Positions 31,019 through 41,430 of a stretch of 64,000 nt of DNA are shown here, in pieces. The DNA is from Symsagittifera roscoffensis (lineage: Eukaryota > Xenacoelomorpha > Acoela > Convolutidae): positions 30,695,301-30,759,300 of the forward strand of contig NC_087066.1 of NCBI RefSeq assembly GCF_963678635.1, read 5' to 3'. The notes under the pieces were generated by a model. That model was not told the origin of the DNA and made no database searches. It worked only from the letters and a program-made list of their open reading frames with translations. Numbering within the stretch: the stretch's first letter is position 1; every line of letters starts with the position of its first letter. Made by a program: the position numbers and the translations under genes.

Positions 31019-32170
31019 CCTAAATTAATGTCCCCCGTTCAGTGTCCCAAAAACGATCTAATACCGGACTTTTTGAAGTTTAGGGTCCCCGAGAACGGGT
31101 TTTTTTCGGACCAAGCTGTGCATAATTTTCAATTGAAACTACTAAGGACTGAAACTTCTAGGGCAAATGAGGATAGGAAAAGGTACGAAGAGATGCTAAG
31201 GAAAGCAAGATCACTGGTGCAAAAAGAAATTGACAAACAGTGGTGGGCATCCATTTTCCGATTCGTGAGGCGTCAAGTTGAGGCAAGGTTAAAGACAACA
31301 TCAGTAAACCATAGAAAAAAGTTAGAAAAACTGTCCGAGAGACAACATAAACCTCTTGGGGGGAGAAATCAGCGATCAGTTAAGGTACTTGATAAAATTG
31401 AACTGCCTGAATGGGTATATGAAGTGCTATCAATGGGCCCCAAGCATCCAATTAGAGACAAATTTAACGAAACACATTTTTTGGCGGATATAGACATTTT
31501 CCTCTCACAATTGAAAAATCAAAAAACATCTCGTGAAACGTTATGTGAATTAGAAGCCCTGGCAAAGGCATATGCAAAAAACGTACGGCAAACCCCAAGA
31601 GACAAAGCCGTTGAAAAAACGAGGAAATATCTCAAAGATAATGGGTTGCTGGCTGTGCCTTTTGATAAGGGGGTTGGTTTTTGCATAATGAGGAAACAAA
31701 CATATGAATCAAAGCTGGAATCCTTGTTGCAATCTGCTCAGTTTGTGAAAAAAGTTGCAATCACTGATGAGGAGATACTGAAAATTGAGAAGGAACTTAA
31801 CAAAGAATTACTAGCCATGAACAAAAGAGACGAGATAAGTGATCATTTATATTCTAAGATGATATCAACAGGGGGGCAACCCGCCCGTTTGTACGGTTTA
31901 GCTAAGGTACACAAGGATGAGATACCCCTACGTCCTGTACTATCACTTCCCGGCAGCTCGTATGAGAATCTTAACAAAATGCTTGCAAAGTTTTTTGACA
32001 ACATCGATGGAGCAAATATAGAAACCAATACTAAAGAGGCTAGAGAAAAAATAGAAAACATTGCTCTAGATCCGGATGAAACCATAATATCTCTTCATGT
32101 GAAATGTTTGTACACCAACGTTCCCCTGAAGGAGGCAATTGAAATTGCTTTACAGAAGCTGTACAGCTAG
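30998..32170 (+). pseudogene. Penelope-like RT, copy A, N-terminal half
   Basis: Open frame of 390 codons with no clear ATG at its start (the frame opens within the terminal repeat). The N-terminal part is basic and helical (RKRYEEMLRKARSLVQKE). Penelope RT blocks follow: PFDKGVGFCIMRK, then ARLYGLAKVHK with LRPVLSLPGSSYENL, and motif A at 32090-32125. In motif A the catalytic Asp is lost: SLHVKCLYTNVP, with CAT at 32096-32098. The inverted relative near 39755 keeps GAT there. The frame ends at TAG 32168-32170, where the inverted copy has CAG (Gln), and continues in the same frame beyond it. Dead copy by catalytic and nonsense mutation. Confidence 0.8.
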
Positions 32171-32200
32171 GAGTCTCCTCCTGAAATTCAAAAAGCAACC

Positions 32201-32971
32201 ATGAAAAGGCTTTTGAATATGGCGGTCAGCAAAGTATATTACAATTGTAATGATTCATGGTATGTACAAGTTGATGGTTTAGCAATGGGCGCGTCCCTCG
32301 CTGTAATTCTGGCAAACTTATGGCTGAAAGAATACGAATTTGCTCTACGACAACAAATACCGGTGGGAACGGGGGTACAGCAAATTAATGACAGAAACGG
32401 CTTGTGCCCATGTTGCAGCAGGAAAGTCACATATAGATCAAAGGGGGTTGAATGCGAGAGTTGCCAAAACTGGTATCATATAAAATGCGGAAAAATATCC
32501 GATGAGGTATACGCATCAATAACCGAGATAGTCTGGTACTGTAAAAGCTGCTGCCAAGCTAAGAACAAGGAGAAGGATACTCCCCAGGTGAAATTGTTCC
32601 TCAGGTATGTGGATGACATTGTTAGAACAGTCAGAGGGGAGCCGAGTTGTCTTCTCGATGCCGCCAATTCTCTTCATCCAAATTTGCAGTTCACTCTAGA
32701 GAAAACTAATTCGGAGGGGAATTTGCCGTTCCTGGATTTGAACATAAATGTATCGCAGGGTAGGCGTGTAACTTGCAGTTGGTATCAAAAACCAACAAAT
32801 ACAGGGACTATACTGAACTATAGAAGCTGCGCCCCAACTCAGTATAAGCGTAGTGTTATCCAAGGCACTGTACACAGGGTTTTTAGGAGTACATCTAGCT
32901 GGGAGCAATTTGATAAGGCTATGGTAACTAATAGGGCGCAATGGCTGACAAATAAGTACCCTGAAAATTGA
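32201..32971 (+). pseudogene. Penelope-like RT, copy A, motif B, PHD finger, motif C
   Basis: Same frame as the preceding segment. It contains motif B (DGLAMGASLAVILANLW), then a complete PHD-type zinc finger (C4HC3: CPCC, CESC, WYHIKC, CKSC at 32405-32551), then motif C (LFLRYVDDIV) and the thumb blocks HPNLQFTLE and LPFLDLNI. PHD fingers normally read histone H3 tails; here the finger lies between RT motifs B and C. All copies in the window have it, so it is a property of the family. TGA at 32969-32971 ends the frame; the inverted copies have TGG (Trp), and both tandem copies share the TGA, so the mutation predates their duplication. Confidence 0.8.
32405..32551 (+). other. PHD finger inserted in reverse transcriptase
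   Basis: C-x2-C, C-x2-C, H-x2-C and C-x2-C in C4HC3 order, with the aromatic residue before the His (NWYHIKC) and a Trp two residues before the last Cys pair (VWYCKSC), all typical PHD landmarks. It lies about 20 residues after RT motif B and about 15 residues before motif C. Confidence 0.8.
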
Positions 32972-32980
32972 CCCACAAAG

Positions 32981-33526
32981 GTGGCTTCAGACGCCTTGTG
33001 CAAGATCATCGAGGGTAAGGGCAAGCCCCTGGATTGTGACAGGGGTTTGTCAGTTCAATCACCAAAGGATGTGAAGCCCGCAATGCTGATGGTGCAATAT
33101 AGAGGTAACCAGAGCCAATATTTTGCTAACAGGTTACGAAAATTAACTAACGTTCAAGTGGTTTCCACCACAAGAAAACTGCAATCATGTTTACCATCAC
33201 TGAAGTCAGCATTTTCTAATGACCTCAAGTCAAGAGTGGTTTATAAACTGTCATGTAGTGGATGCACTTCCACCTATGTCGGACAAACTGTTCGACATTT
33301 GACCACTAGAATTGAGGAACATAAGAAAACAGAATCACCGGTAGGCATCCACCTTCAGCAATGCCAACTTGAGGGAAATAGCGCAGATCTTAGTTGGGAA
33401 ATTATAGATAGGTCAAACAACCAAACAAAATTGCTAACACTAGAGGCAATACATATCAGGAAAAAGAAACCGGGCTTGAACACGCGCGATGAGTTTAGGA
33501 GCAGGGAGTTAACACTGAAAATTTAG
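32981..33526 (+). pseudogene. Penelope-like GIY-YIG endonuclease, copy A
   Basis: C-terminal 181 codons in the same frame. Linker (ALCKIIEGKGK, MLMVQYRGNQSQYFA), then the GIY-YIG nuclease: VVYKLSCSGC, TSTYVGQTVRHLTTRIEEH (the Y..YVG.T and Arg/His residues) and a conserved C-terminal ALEAIHIRKKKPGLNTRDE-like block (LEAIHI). It stops at 33526 inside an inverted repeat that mirrors 30957-31017. Penelope endonucleases of this type nick DNA to prime reverse transcription. Intact as a domain, but the upstream RT is broken. Confidence 0.8.
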
Positions 33527-34045
33527 TCCCAAAATATTTTTGGTTTTTTATTCAAAACGTACATGTCTAAATCGAGAATATATTGTTATAACCCAAACAA
33601 AATTTTATTAAGTTTCTGGAACAACTTACTTTGAACATTGATAATGAACTTTTTGTCTCTAACCAAATATTTTCAACAGGCATAAACTATTTGAACAAAT
33701 CGGAGAACGAAAAATTGGATTGAATCTACATTCCATATGGATTGAAGGTTTGTTGTTCAAATGATGCTACACGAGCCAGTGCTTCGTCAAAAACTCATAC
33801 TGATTATCTAATCGGTGACTTCGAAACAAACAAAAATGAATTTATCTTGGATACACCTTACAAAACAGACTATTTTGTTTCATTTATTTTGACAAACTTT
33901 AAATGTGAGAAAAACATGCTAAAATTTATTTTTAACTCAATAACAAAATTACCGAAAACTTGAGTTCTGATAAACTCTTTCCTGGTTTCAATTATATCAA
34001 TGTACAGCCGCACAAAACATGATTTCAGGGCTGTTCAATTGAGAA
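33527..34045. other. spacer between opposed Penelope copies
   Basis: Starts with the inverted end repeat (to about 33575). A 73-codon frame at 33742-33963 (MKVCCSNDATRASAS) recurs unchanged at 37216-37437 by duplication. 33886-34045, from ACAAACTTTAAATGTGAGAA to GGCTGTTCAATT, is also found at about 44522-44690 and, inverted, at 49500-49680, so it is a separate dispersed repeat. No function assigned. Confidence 0.4.
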
Positions 34046-34054
34046 GACGTTTTT

Positions 34055-34388
34055 GATAAAAAATAAATTTCAAACAATTTCGCAATTATGTGCATCGTCA
34101 GGATTTTCACATCAAATTAATCTAAATGACAATAAAACATCAATTTACAAATGTTATTCACTATAATTCACATAAATTTTCATTCTAAACCATCATGTTA
34201 AAAAGTTAGCCGATCGCACTTGACCTCTTAAATTATCATTTAGATTAAAATGCTTTTAACCTCTAAAATTATTTAAACAATTGTTTTTTTCAATTTATTT
34301 ATCTGGAATTTTCTGAACCATAATTTCTTTTTAGACATGAACGTTTTAAATAAAAAACCAAAAAATTTTTGGACTAAATTTTCAGTGT
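34055..34388 (+). repeat. pLTR copy 2
   Basis: Direct repeat of 30690-31018 and near-identical to 37530-37862. It borders the C-terminal end of the minus-strand copy B. Confidence 0.8.
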
Positions 34389-34592
34389 TAACTCCTTGCT
34401 CTTATACTCATCGCGCGTGTTCAAGCCCGGTTTCTCTTCCGTGATATCTATTGCCTCTACAGTTAAAAAAATTGTTTGGTTGTGTGACCTATCAATGATT
34501 TCCCAACTAAGATCTGCGCTATTTCCATCAAGACTGCATGGCTGAAGGTGGAGGCCTACCGGTGAGCATGCTCTCTTATGTTCCCCAATTCT

Positions 34593-35068
34593 GAGAATGC
34601 GTTAAAATTCTAAGTTCAAGCAATTGGTTTCGCACATTGTTGTGCATCTTCAGGTTTTAAAATTCTAAACTATGTGTAAATAATGATCAAAGAAAATATT
34701 GAATCAATCACAACATTACAATTGTTGTTGAAATCATGTAACAACTTTTACGTAACAATTTTAAGCAATTAGTCACAAATTTCTGAGAGTTTTCACCTTT
34801 TTCCATTTTACAATTTCGTTTTGTCGCTAATTTCATGCTAACATGTAAGTTATTTCAAAAAAAATTTTGTTTTAGCCAGAATTTTTTTGATTCTGGAACT
34901 ATAGCCTGAGTGTCATCTCCCTACTTCTAAACTCAACGCGCGTGTTAATTTCAGGTGTCTGTCTTTCGTAATGTGCAGCGCCTCTTATTAAAGTAACTTA
35001 ATGCTGCTGGACTCCTGGTCGATTATCTTCCATTCAAACTCCGACTTACTACTCTCACTACCACACTG
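34593..35068 (-). mobile_element. nested 5'-truncated Penelope of a second family
   Basis: Insertion in copy B flanked by a 10-base target duplication, minus-strand AGAATTGAGG (35078-35069) and AGAATTGGGG (34592-34583). Copy A has a single AGAATTGAGG at the same place. The insert encodes a different Penelope C-terminus (FEWKIIDQE, then TRVEFRSREMTLRL), followed by its own terminal repeat with a hammerhead-like core. It therefore jumped into the GIY-YIG domain of copy B. The same insert is at 38067-38542 through the tandem duplication. Confidence 0.8.
34628..34653 (-). ncRNA. hammerhead-like core, second Penelope family
   Basis: Minus strand: CTGAAGA, T, GCACA-ACAA-TGTGC, GAAA. Stem II is five base pairs here against three in the first family, with both strands changed together, which supports a real RNA stem. 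Repeated at 38102-38127. Stems I and III not established. Confidence 0.45.
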
Positions 35069-35866
35069 CCTCAATTCTAGTGGTCAAATGTCGAACAGTT
35101 TGTCCGACATAGGTTGATGTGCATCCACTACATGACAATTTATAAACCGTTCTTGACTTGAGGTCATTAGAAAACGCTGACTTCAGTGAGGGTAACCACG
35201 GTTCTAGTTTTCCTGTGTTGAAAACCCTTTGAGCATTTGTTAAATTTCGTAATTTACTTGCAAAATATTGGCTTCTGTTACCTCTATATTGCAGCATCAG
35301 CATTGGTGGCTTCACAGCCTTTGGTGATTGGGTTGACAAACTCCTCTCACTATCCACGGGCTTGCCCTTACCCTCGATGATTTTGCACAATGCATTTGCC
35401 GCCACCTTTGTGGACCAATTTTCAGGGTACGGATTTGTCAGCCATTGCGCGCTATTAGTTTCCATAGACTTATCGAATTGCTGCCAAAAAGATGTACTCC
35501 TAAAAAACTCTGTGTACAGTGCCTTAGATAACACTACGCTTATACTGAGTTGGGGTCAGATTCTATAGGTCAGCATGGCCCCAGTGTCTGTTGATTTTTG
35601 ATACCATTTGCAGGTTACAACCCTATTCTGCGATACATTTTTGCTGAAATCCAGGAACGGCAATTTTACCTCTAAATTACTTTCCTCTAAAATGAATTGT
35701 AGATTCGGATGAAGAAAATTGGCGGCATCGCGAACACAACTCGGATCATCTCTGACTGTTCTAACAATGTCATCCACATACATGAGGAACAATTTTACTT
35801 GTGGAGTATCCTTCTACTTGTTCTTAGCGCGGCAGCAGCTTTCACAGAACCAAACTATCTCGGTTA

Positions 35867-36445
35867 TTGATGCGTACACATCATCAGAAATTTTACCGCA
35901 TTTTAGATGATAGCAGTTTCGGCAACACTCGCAGTTGCCGAAACTGGTATCATCTAAAATGCGGAAAAATATCTGATGAGGTATACGCATCAATAACCGA
36001 GATAGTCTGGTACTGTGAAAGCTGCTGCCAAGCTAAGAACAAGGAGAAGGATACTCCCCAGGTGAAATTATTCCTCAGGTATGTGGATGACATTGTTAGA
36101 ACAGTCAGAGGGGAGCCGAGTTGTCTTCTCGATGCCGCCAATTCTCTTCATCCAAATTTGCAGTTCACTCTAGAGAAAACTAATTCGGAGGGGAATTTGC
36201 CGTTCCTGGATTTGAACATAAATGTATCGCAGGGTAGGCGTGTAACTTGCAGTTGGTATCAAAAACCAACAAATACATGGACTATACTGAACTATAGAAG
36301 CTGCGCCCCAACTCAGTATAAGCGTAGTGTTATCCAAGGCACTGTACACAGGGTTTTTAGGAGTACATCTAGCTGGGAGCAATTTGATAAGGCTATGGTA
36401 ACTAATAGGGCGCAATGGCTGACAAATCAGTACCCTGAAAATTGA
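35867..36445 (+). pseudogene. Penelope-like RT, duplicated copy A' (PHD to thumb)
   Basis: Second tandem copy of 32459-32971. Homology starts at 35933 inside the PHD finger (NWYHLKCGKIS), so motif B and the first zinc ligands are missing; upstream codons read through the hairpin seam. Motif C (LFLRYVDDIV) and thumb are kept, and the frame ends at the same inherited TGA (36443-36445). Around the seam the copy carries bases typical of B (GCCGAAACT, TATCTGATG) mixed with those of A. Confidence 0.75.
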
Positions 36446-36454
36446 CCCACATAG

Positions 36455-37000
36455 GTGGCTTCAGACGCCTTGTGCAAGATCATCGAGGGTAAGGGCAAGC
36501 CCCTGGATTGTGACAGGGGTTTTTCAGTTCAATCACCAAAGGATGTGAAGCCCCCAATGCTGATGGTGCAATATAGAGGTAACCAGAGCCAATATTTTGC
36601 TAACAGGTTACGAAAATTAACTAACGTTCAAGTGGTTTCCACCACAAGAAAACTGCAATCATGTTTACCATCACTGAAGTCAGCATTTTCTAATGACCTC
36701 AAGTCAAGAGTGGTTTATAAACTGTCATGTAGTGGATGCACTTCCACCTATGTCGGACAAACTGTTCGACATTTGACCACTAGAATTGAGGAACATAAGA
36801 AAACAGAATCACCGGTAGGCATCCACCTTCAGCAATGCCAACTTGAGGGAAATAGCGCAGATCTTAGTTGGGAAATTATAGATAGGTCAAACAACCAAAC
36901 AAAATTGCTAACACTAGAGGCAATACATATCAGGAAAAAGAAACCGGGCTTGAACACGCGCGATGAGTTTAGGAGCAGGGAGTTAACACTGAAAATTTAG
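36455..37000 (+). pseudogene. Penelope-like GIY-YIG endonuclease, copy A'
   Basis: Nearly identical to 32981-33526 (differences such as GLSVQ/GFSVQ and KPAM/KPPM). The full GIY-YIG block YVGQTVRHLTTRIEEH is present. It lacks its own RT start. Confidence 0.75.
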
Positions 37001-37529
37001 TCCCAAAATATTTTTGGTTTTTTATTCAAAACGTACATGTCTAAATCGAGAATATATTGTTATAACCCAAACAAAATTTTATTAAGTTTCTGGAACAACT
37101 TACTTTGAACATTGATAATGAACTTTTTGTCTCTAACCAAATATTTTCAACAGGCATAAACTATTTGAACAAATCGGAGAACGAAAAATTGGATTGAATC
37201 TACATTCCATATGGATTGAAGGTTTGTTGTTCAAATGATGCTACACGAGCCAGTGCTTCGTCAAAAACTCATACTGATTATCTAATCGGTGACTTCGAAA
37301 CAAACAAAAATGAATTTATCTTGGATACACCTTACAAAACAGACTATTTTGTTTCATTTATTTTGACAAACTTTAAATGTGAGAAAAACATGCTAAAATT
37401 TATTTTTAACTCAATAACAAAGTTACCGAAAACTTGAGTTCTGATAAACTCTTTCCTGGTTTCAATTATATCAATGTACAGCCGCACAAAACATGATTTC
37501 AGGGCTGTTCAATTGAGAAGAAGTTTTTG

Positions 37530-37862
37530 ATAAAAAATAAATTTCAAAAAATTTCGCAATTATGTGCATCGTCAGGATTTTCACATCAAATTAATCTAAA
37601 TGACAATAAAACATCAATTTACAAATGTTATTCATTATAATTCACATAAATTTTCATTTTAAACCATCATGTTAAAAAGTTAGCCGATCGCACTTGACCT
37701 CTTAAATTATCATTCAGATTAAAATGCTTTTAACCTCTAAAATTATTTAAACAATTGTTTTTTTCAATTTATTTATCTGGAATTTTCTGAACCATAATTT
37801 CTTTTTAGACATGAACGCTTTAAATAAAAAACCAAAAAATTTTTGGACTAAATTTTCAGTGT
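37530..37862 (+). repeat. pLTR copy 3
   Basis: Duplicate of 34055-34388 at the 3474-bp spacing, including the hammerhead-like core at 37552-37575. Confidence 0.8.
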
Positions 37863-40735
37863 TAACTCCCTGCTCTTATACTCATCGCGCGTGTTCAAGC
37901 CCGGTTTCTCTTCCGTGATATCTATTGCCTCTACAGTTAAAAAATTTGTTTGGTTGTGTGACCTATCAATGATTTCCCAACTAAGATCTGCGCTATTTCC
38001 ATCAAGACTGCATGGCTGAAGGTGGAGGCCTACCGGTGAGCATGCTCTCTTATGTTCCCCAATTCTGAGAATGCGTTAAAATTCTAAGTTCAAGCAATTG
38101 GTTTCGCACATTGTTGTGCATCTTCAGGTTTTAAAATTCTAAACTATGTGTAAATAATGATCAAAGAAAATATTGAATCAATCACAACATTACAATTGTT
38201 GTTGAAATCATGTAACAACTTTTACGTAACAATTTTAAGCAATTAGTCACAAATTTCTGAGAGTTTTCACCTTTTTCCATTTTACAATTTCGTTTTGTCG
38301 CTAATTTCATGCTAACAAGTAAGTTATTTCAAAAAGAATTTTGTTTTAGCCAGAATTTTTTTGATTCTGGAACTATAGCCTCAGTGTCAGCTCCCTACTT
38401 CTAAACTCAACGCGCGTCTTAATTTCAGGTGTCTGTCTTTCGTAATGTGCAGCGCCTCTAATTAAAGTAACTTAATGCTGCTCGACTCCTGGTCGATTAT
38501 CTTCCATTCAAACTCCGACTTACTACTCTCACTACCACACTGCCTCAATTCTAGTGGTCAAATGTCGAACAGTTTGTCCGACATAGGTTGATGTGCATCC
38601 ACTACATGACAATTTATAAACCGTTCTTGACTTGAGGTCATTAGAAAACGCTGACTTCAGTGAGGGTAAGCACGGTTCTAGTTTTCCTTTGTTGAAAACC
38701 CTTTCAGCATTTGTTAAATTTCGTAATTTACTTGCAAAATATTGGCTTCTGTTACCTCTATATTGCAGCATCAGCATTGGTGGCTTCACAGCCTTTGGTG
38801 ATTGGGTTGACAAACTCCTCTCACTATCCACGGGCTTGCCCTTACCCTCGATGATTTTGCACAATGCATTTGCCGCCACCTTTGTGGACCAATTTTCAGG
38901 GTACGGATTTGTCAGCCATTGCGCGCTATTAGTTTCCATAGACTTATCGAATTGCTGCCAAAAAGATGTACTCCTAAAAACTCTGTGTACAGTGCCTTAG
39001 ATAACACTACGCTTATACTGAGTTGGGGTCAGATTCTATAGGTCAGCATGGCCCCAGTGTCTGTTGATTTTTGATACCATTTGCAGGTTACAACCCTATT
39101 CTGCGATACATTTATGCTGAAATCCAGGAACGGCAATTTTACCTCTAAATTACTTTCCTCTAAAATGAATTGTAGATTCGGATGAAGAAAATTGGCGGCA
39201 TCGCGAACACAACTCGGATCATCTCTGACTGTTCTAACAATGTCATCCACATACATGAGGAACAATTTTACTTGTGGAGTATCCTTCTACTTGTTCTTAG
39301 CGCGGCAGCAGCTTTCACAGAACCAAACTATCTCGGTTATTGATGCGTACACATCATCAGAAATTTTACCGCATTTTAGATGATAGCAGTTTCGGCAACA
39401 CTCGCATTCAACCCCCTTTGATCTAAATGTTACTTTCCTGCGGCAGCATAAGCAAAACCGTTTTTTTTTTCATTCATTGGCTGTATCTCACTTCTCACAG
39501 GTTTTTCTTGTCTTAGAGCAAACTCGTGTTCCTTCAGCCATAGGTTTGTCAGAATTACTAAGAGAGAATAACCCTTTGCTAGACCTTCAACCTGCACATA
39601 CCATGAACCATTACACTTGAAATATACTTGGCTGGACGCCATATTCAAAAGCCTTTTCATGGTTGCTCTGTGAATTTCAGAAAGAGATTTCTGGCTGTAC
39701 AGCTTCTGTAAGGCCATTTCAACAAGGAGAATTTTAGTGTACAAACTTTTTACATCAAGAGATAATATGGTTTCATGCGGATCTAGAGAAATGTTTAAAT
39801 TGTTTTTCTGGCATCTTTAGCATTGATTTCTACATTGGCTCCATCGATATTGTCAAAAAATTTTGCAAGCGTTTAGTTAAATTCTCATACGAGCTGCCCG
39901 GGATTGATAGTACTGGTCGTAGGGGTGTCTCAGCCTTGTGTACCCATGCTAAACTGTACAAACGGGCGGGTTGTCCCCCTGTTGAACTCAACTTAGAATA
40001 TAATTGATTACTAATTTCCTCATCACTGGTTGACTCTTGTTTCAAAAACTGAGCAGATTGCAACAACAATCCCAGCTTTGATTGATACGTTTCTTTCCTC
40101 ATTATGCAAAAATCAACCCTGTTATCAAAAGGCACAACCAGCAAACCATTATCTTTGATTTATTTCCTACGGCTTTGTCACTTGGGGCCTGCCTTATTTT
40201 TTTGCATATGCCTTTGCCGCGGCTTCTATTTCACATGAAGTTTCACCAGATGTTTTTTGGTTTTTAAATTGTGAGAGGAAAATGTCCATATCAGCCAAGA
40301 TGTGCGTTTCGTTAAATTTGTCTCTAATGGCATGTTTCGGTCCCATCGACAACACTTCATGTACCCATCCAGGCAGTTCTATGTTATCAAGCACGTTAAC
40401 TGATTGCTCATTTTGCCCCAAAGAGGTTTAACTTGTCTCTCGGACCGTTTTTTATTTTTTTTCTATGGTTTTCTGATGTTGTCCTTAAGCTGGCCCAACT
40501 TGACGAAAGGAAGTGGAAAACTGATGCCCACCACTGTTCGTCGATTTCTTTTTGCACCAGCGATCTGGCTTTCACAAGCATCTCCTCATATCTTTTCCTG
40601 TCCTCATTTGCCCTAGAAGTTTCAGTCCCAAGTAATTTTAGTTAAAAATTATGCACGGCTTGGTCCGAAAAAAAACCGTTCTCGGGGACCCTGAACTTCA
40701 AAAAGTCCGGTATTAGATCATTTTTTAGACATTTT
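37863..40735 (-). pseudogene. Penelope-like element, copy B' (nearly full length)
   Basis: Most complete minus-strand copy. It reaches from the N-terminal region (40735, matching 31050 of copy A; LDNIELPGWVHEVLSMGPK at 40421-40194), through PFDNRVDFCIMRK (40144), RT motif A with the catalytic Asp kept (SLDVKSLY, GAT at 39756-39754), motif B degraded (VEGLAKGYSLLVILTNLW, 39744-39430), PHD finger remnants, motif C (39265-39029), linker and half of GIY-YIG (38939-38532). The second-family insertion follows, then the C-terminus. Many frameshifts. Useful as the reference for which changes in copy A are mutations. Confidence 0.8.
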
Positions 40736-40998
40736 CTCAGAAACTTCAGTCCATGTACAGATACTTGAATTTTTTAAAGAATTTTATATAGTCTAACACA
40801 ATTTTCCAGGTTAATATTCTTTTAAACATTTGTAGGAGCCAAACAGCAGGAAAAAATACTGTGAACATTGTTTTGCAGGCCACGGGTAATGAAACTCACA
40901 AGGCACCAAGCAAAACAAATCACACTCTACTCACCCCTGTCTTTGAAATGCAGACATTTCCTCTGCTTTCAGCTTCTGCTCCCGTCTTGATTTTGCCT
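40736..40998. other. flank between Penelope block and unknown ORF
   Basis: No gene seen. A GTTTTGCAG acceptor-like word on the plus strand at about 40870-40878 precedes an open but unconvincing frame (40861-41109) antisense to the ORF below. Confidence 0.3.
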
Positions 40999-41430
40999 TC
41001 ACCCGTCTTGCTTTTGCCAAACCTTCCTAGAGCTGCTCCGGGTCGTTTTGTTTGCTCTTGGAGAGTAGCCGCTTTGTTGCTGGACAATGAGCACTCCTGT
41101 GCCGAGTAGCTGACTGAACAAGTCGGGAGCTCCTTCTCTTATGCAATAGACGATCGCCAATATCTGCTGCCTCTTCGACTTCAAATAGTTGGTCAGCTCC
41201 TCGACACCGGCTGAGCGATAATTGTTGGTTCTATGGCTGCTAATGGTGTTATTCACCAGGTCGTACCACACAACCACTTTTTTCCCCTTCAATGGACTGT
41301 CTTCCAGTAATCTTCGGAGTTTCTTTCCTTGGTTCAGCAAATTGTTATTCAGGGATAGGCCAGGATTTGCTGTAACAAGGCTCTCGTATCGCTCTTTCTC
41401 ACATCTGTTGAGGGTGTTGATGCTGTGAAC
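40999..41430 (-). CDS. conserved-looking unknown protein, WYDLVNN motif
   Basis: Minus-strand frame open from about 41430 (CEKERYESLVTANPGLS) to TGA/TAA near 40999, about 140 codons, with LNQGKKLRRLLED, then GKKVVVWYDLVNNTIS, SHRTNNYRSAGVEELTNYL, ILAIVYCIREGAPDLFSQLL and GTGVLIVQQ. The alternation of hydrophobic strands (VVVWYDLV, ILAIVYCI, TGVLIV) with helices looks like an alpha/beta hydrolase- or SGNH-like fold. Base composition is clearly less AT-rich than the flanks. I have an impression that WxDxxNN / NNxR proteins occur in repetitive families of several invertebrates but cannot name one. The C-terminus is basic (RANKTTRSSSRK). No ATG near the start; may be a fragment. Confidence 0.45.
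   Translation of the reverse strand, partial: VHSINTLNRCEKERYESLVTANPGLSLNNNLLNQGKKLRRLLEDSPLKGKKVVVWYDLVNNTISSHRTNNYRSAGVEELTNYLKSKRQQILAIVYCIREGAPDLFSQLLGTGVLIVQQQSGYSPRANKTTRSSSRKVWQKQDG

Larger units (their letters stand above)
34389..35932 (-). pseudogene. Penelope-like element, copy B (inverted, truncated)
   Basis: Minus-strand relative of copy A, about 80-85% similar by eye. 35792-35556 carries motif C (LMYVDDIVRTVRDD) and HPNLQFILE. 35534-35058 carries the linker, with PYPENW intact, and the first half of GIY-YIG (YVGQTVRHLTTRIE). The nuclease is then interrupted by a 476-bp insertion and resumes at 34590-34390 (LHLQPCSLDGNSADLSWEII). Upstream of motif C the PHD finger is cut off at 35933 by the duplication seam. 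Stops and a frameshift between 35556 and 35534 make it non-functional. Confidence 0.8.
32459..39408. repeat. 3474-bp tandem duplication
   Basis: 32459-35932 is repeated at 35933-39408 with only scattered differences (e.g. ACTCCTTGC/ACTCCCTGC near 34392 and 37866). Each unit holds the second half of the plus-strand Penelope copy, the spacer, a terminal repeat and the C-terminal half of a minus-strand copy. The seam at 35905-35965 is a hairpin (GTTTCGGCAAC / GTTGCCGAAAC) formed by the homologous point of the two opposed copies. Confidence 0.9.

Noticed and set aside
32969-32971. TGA as a recoded (selenocysteine) codon in the Penelope protein
   Set aside because: Inverted copies have TGG here; no SECIS-like structure seen; simple nonsense mutation.
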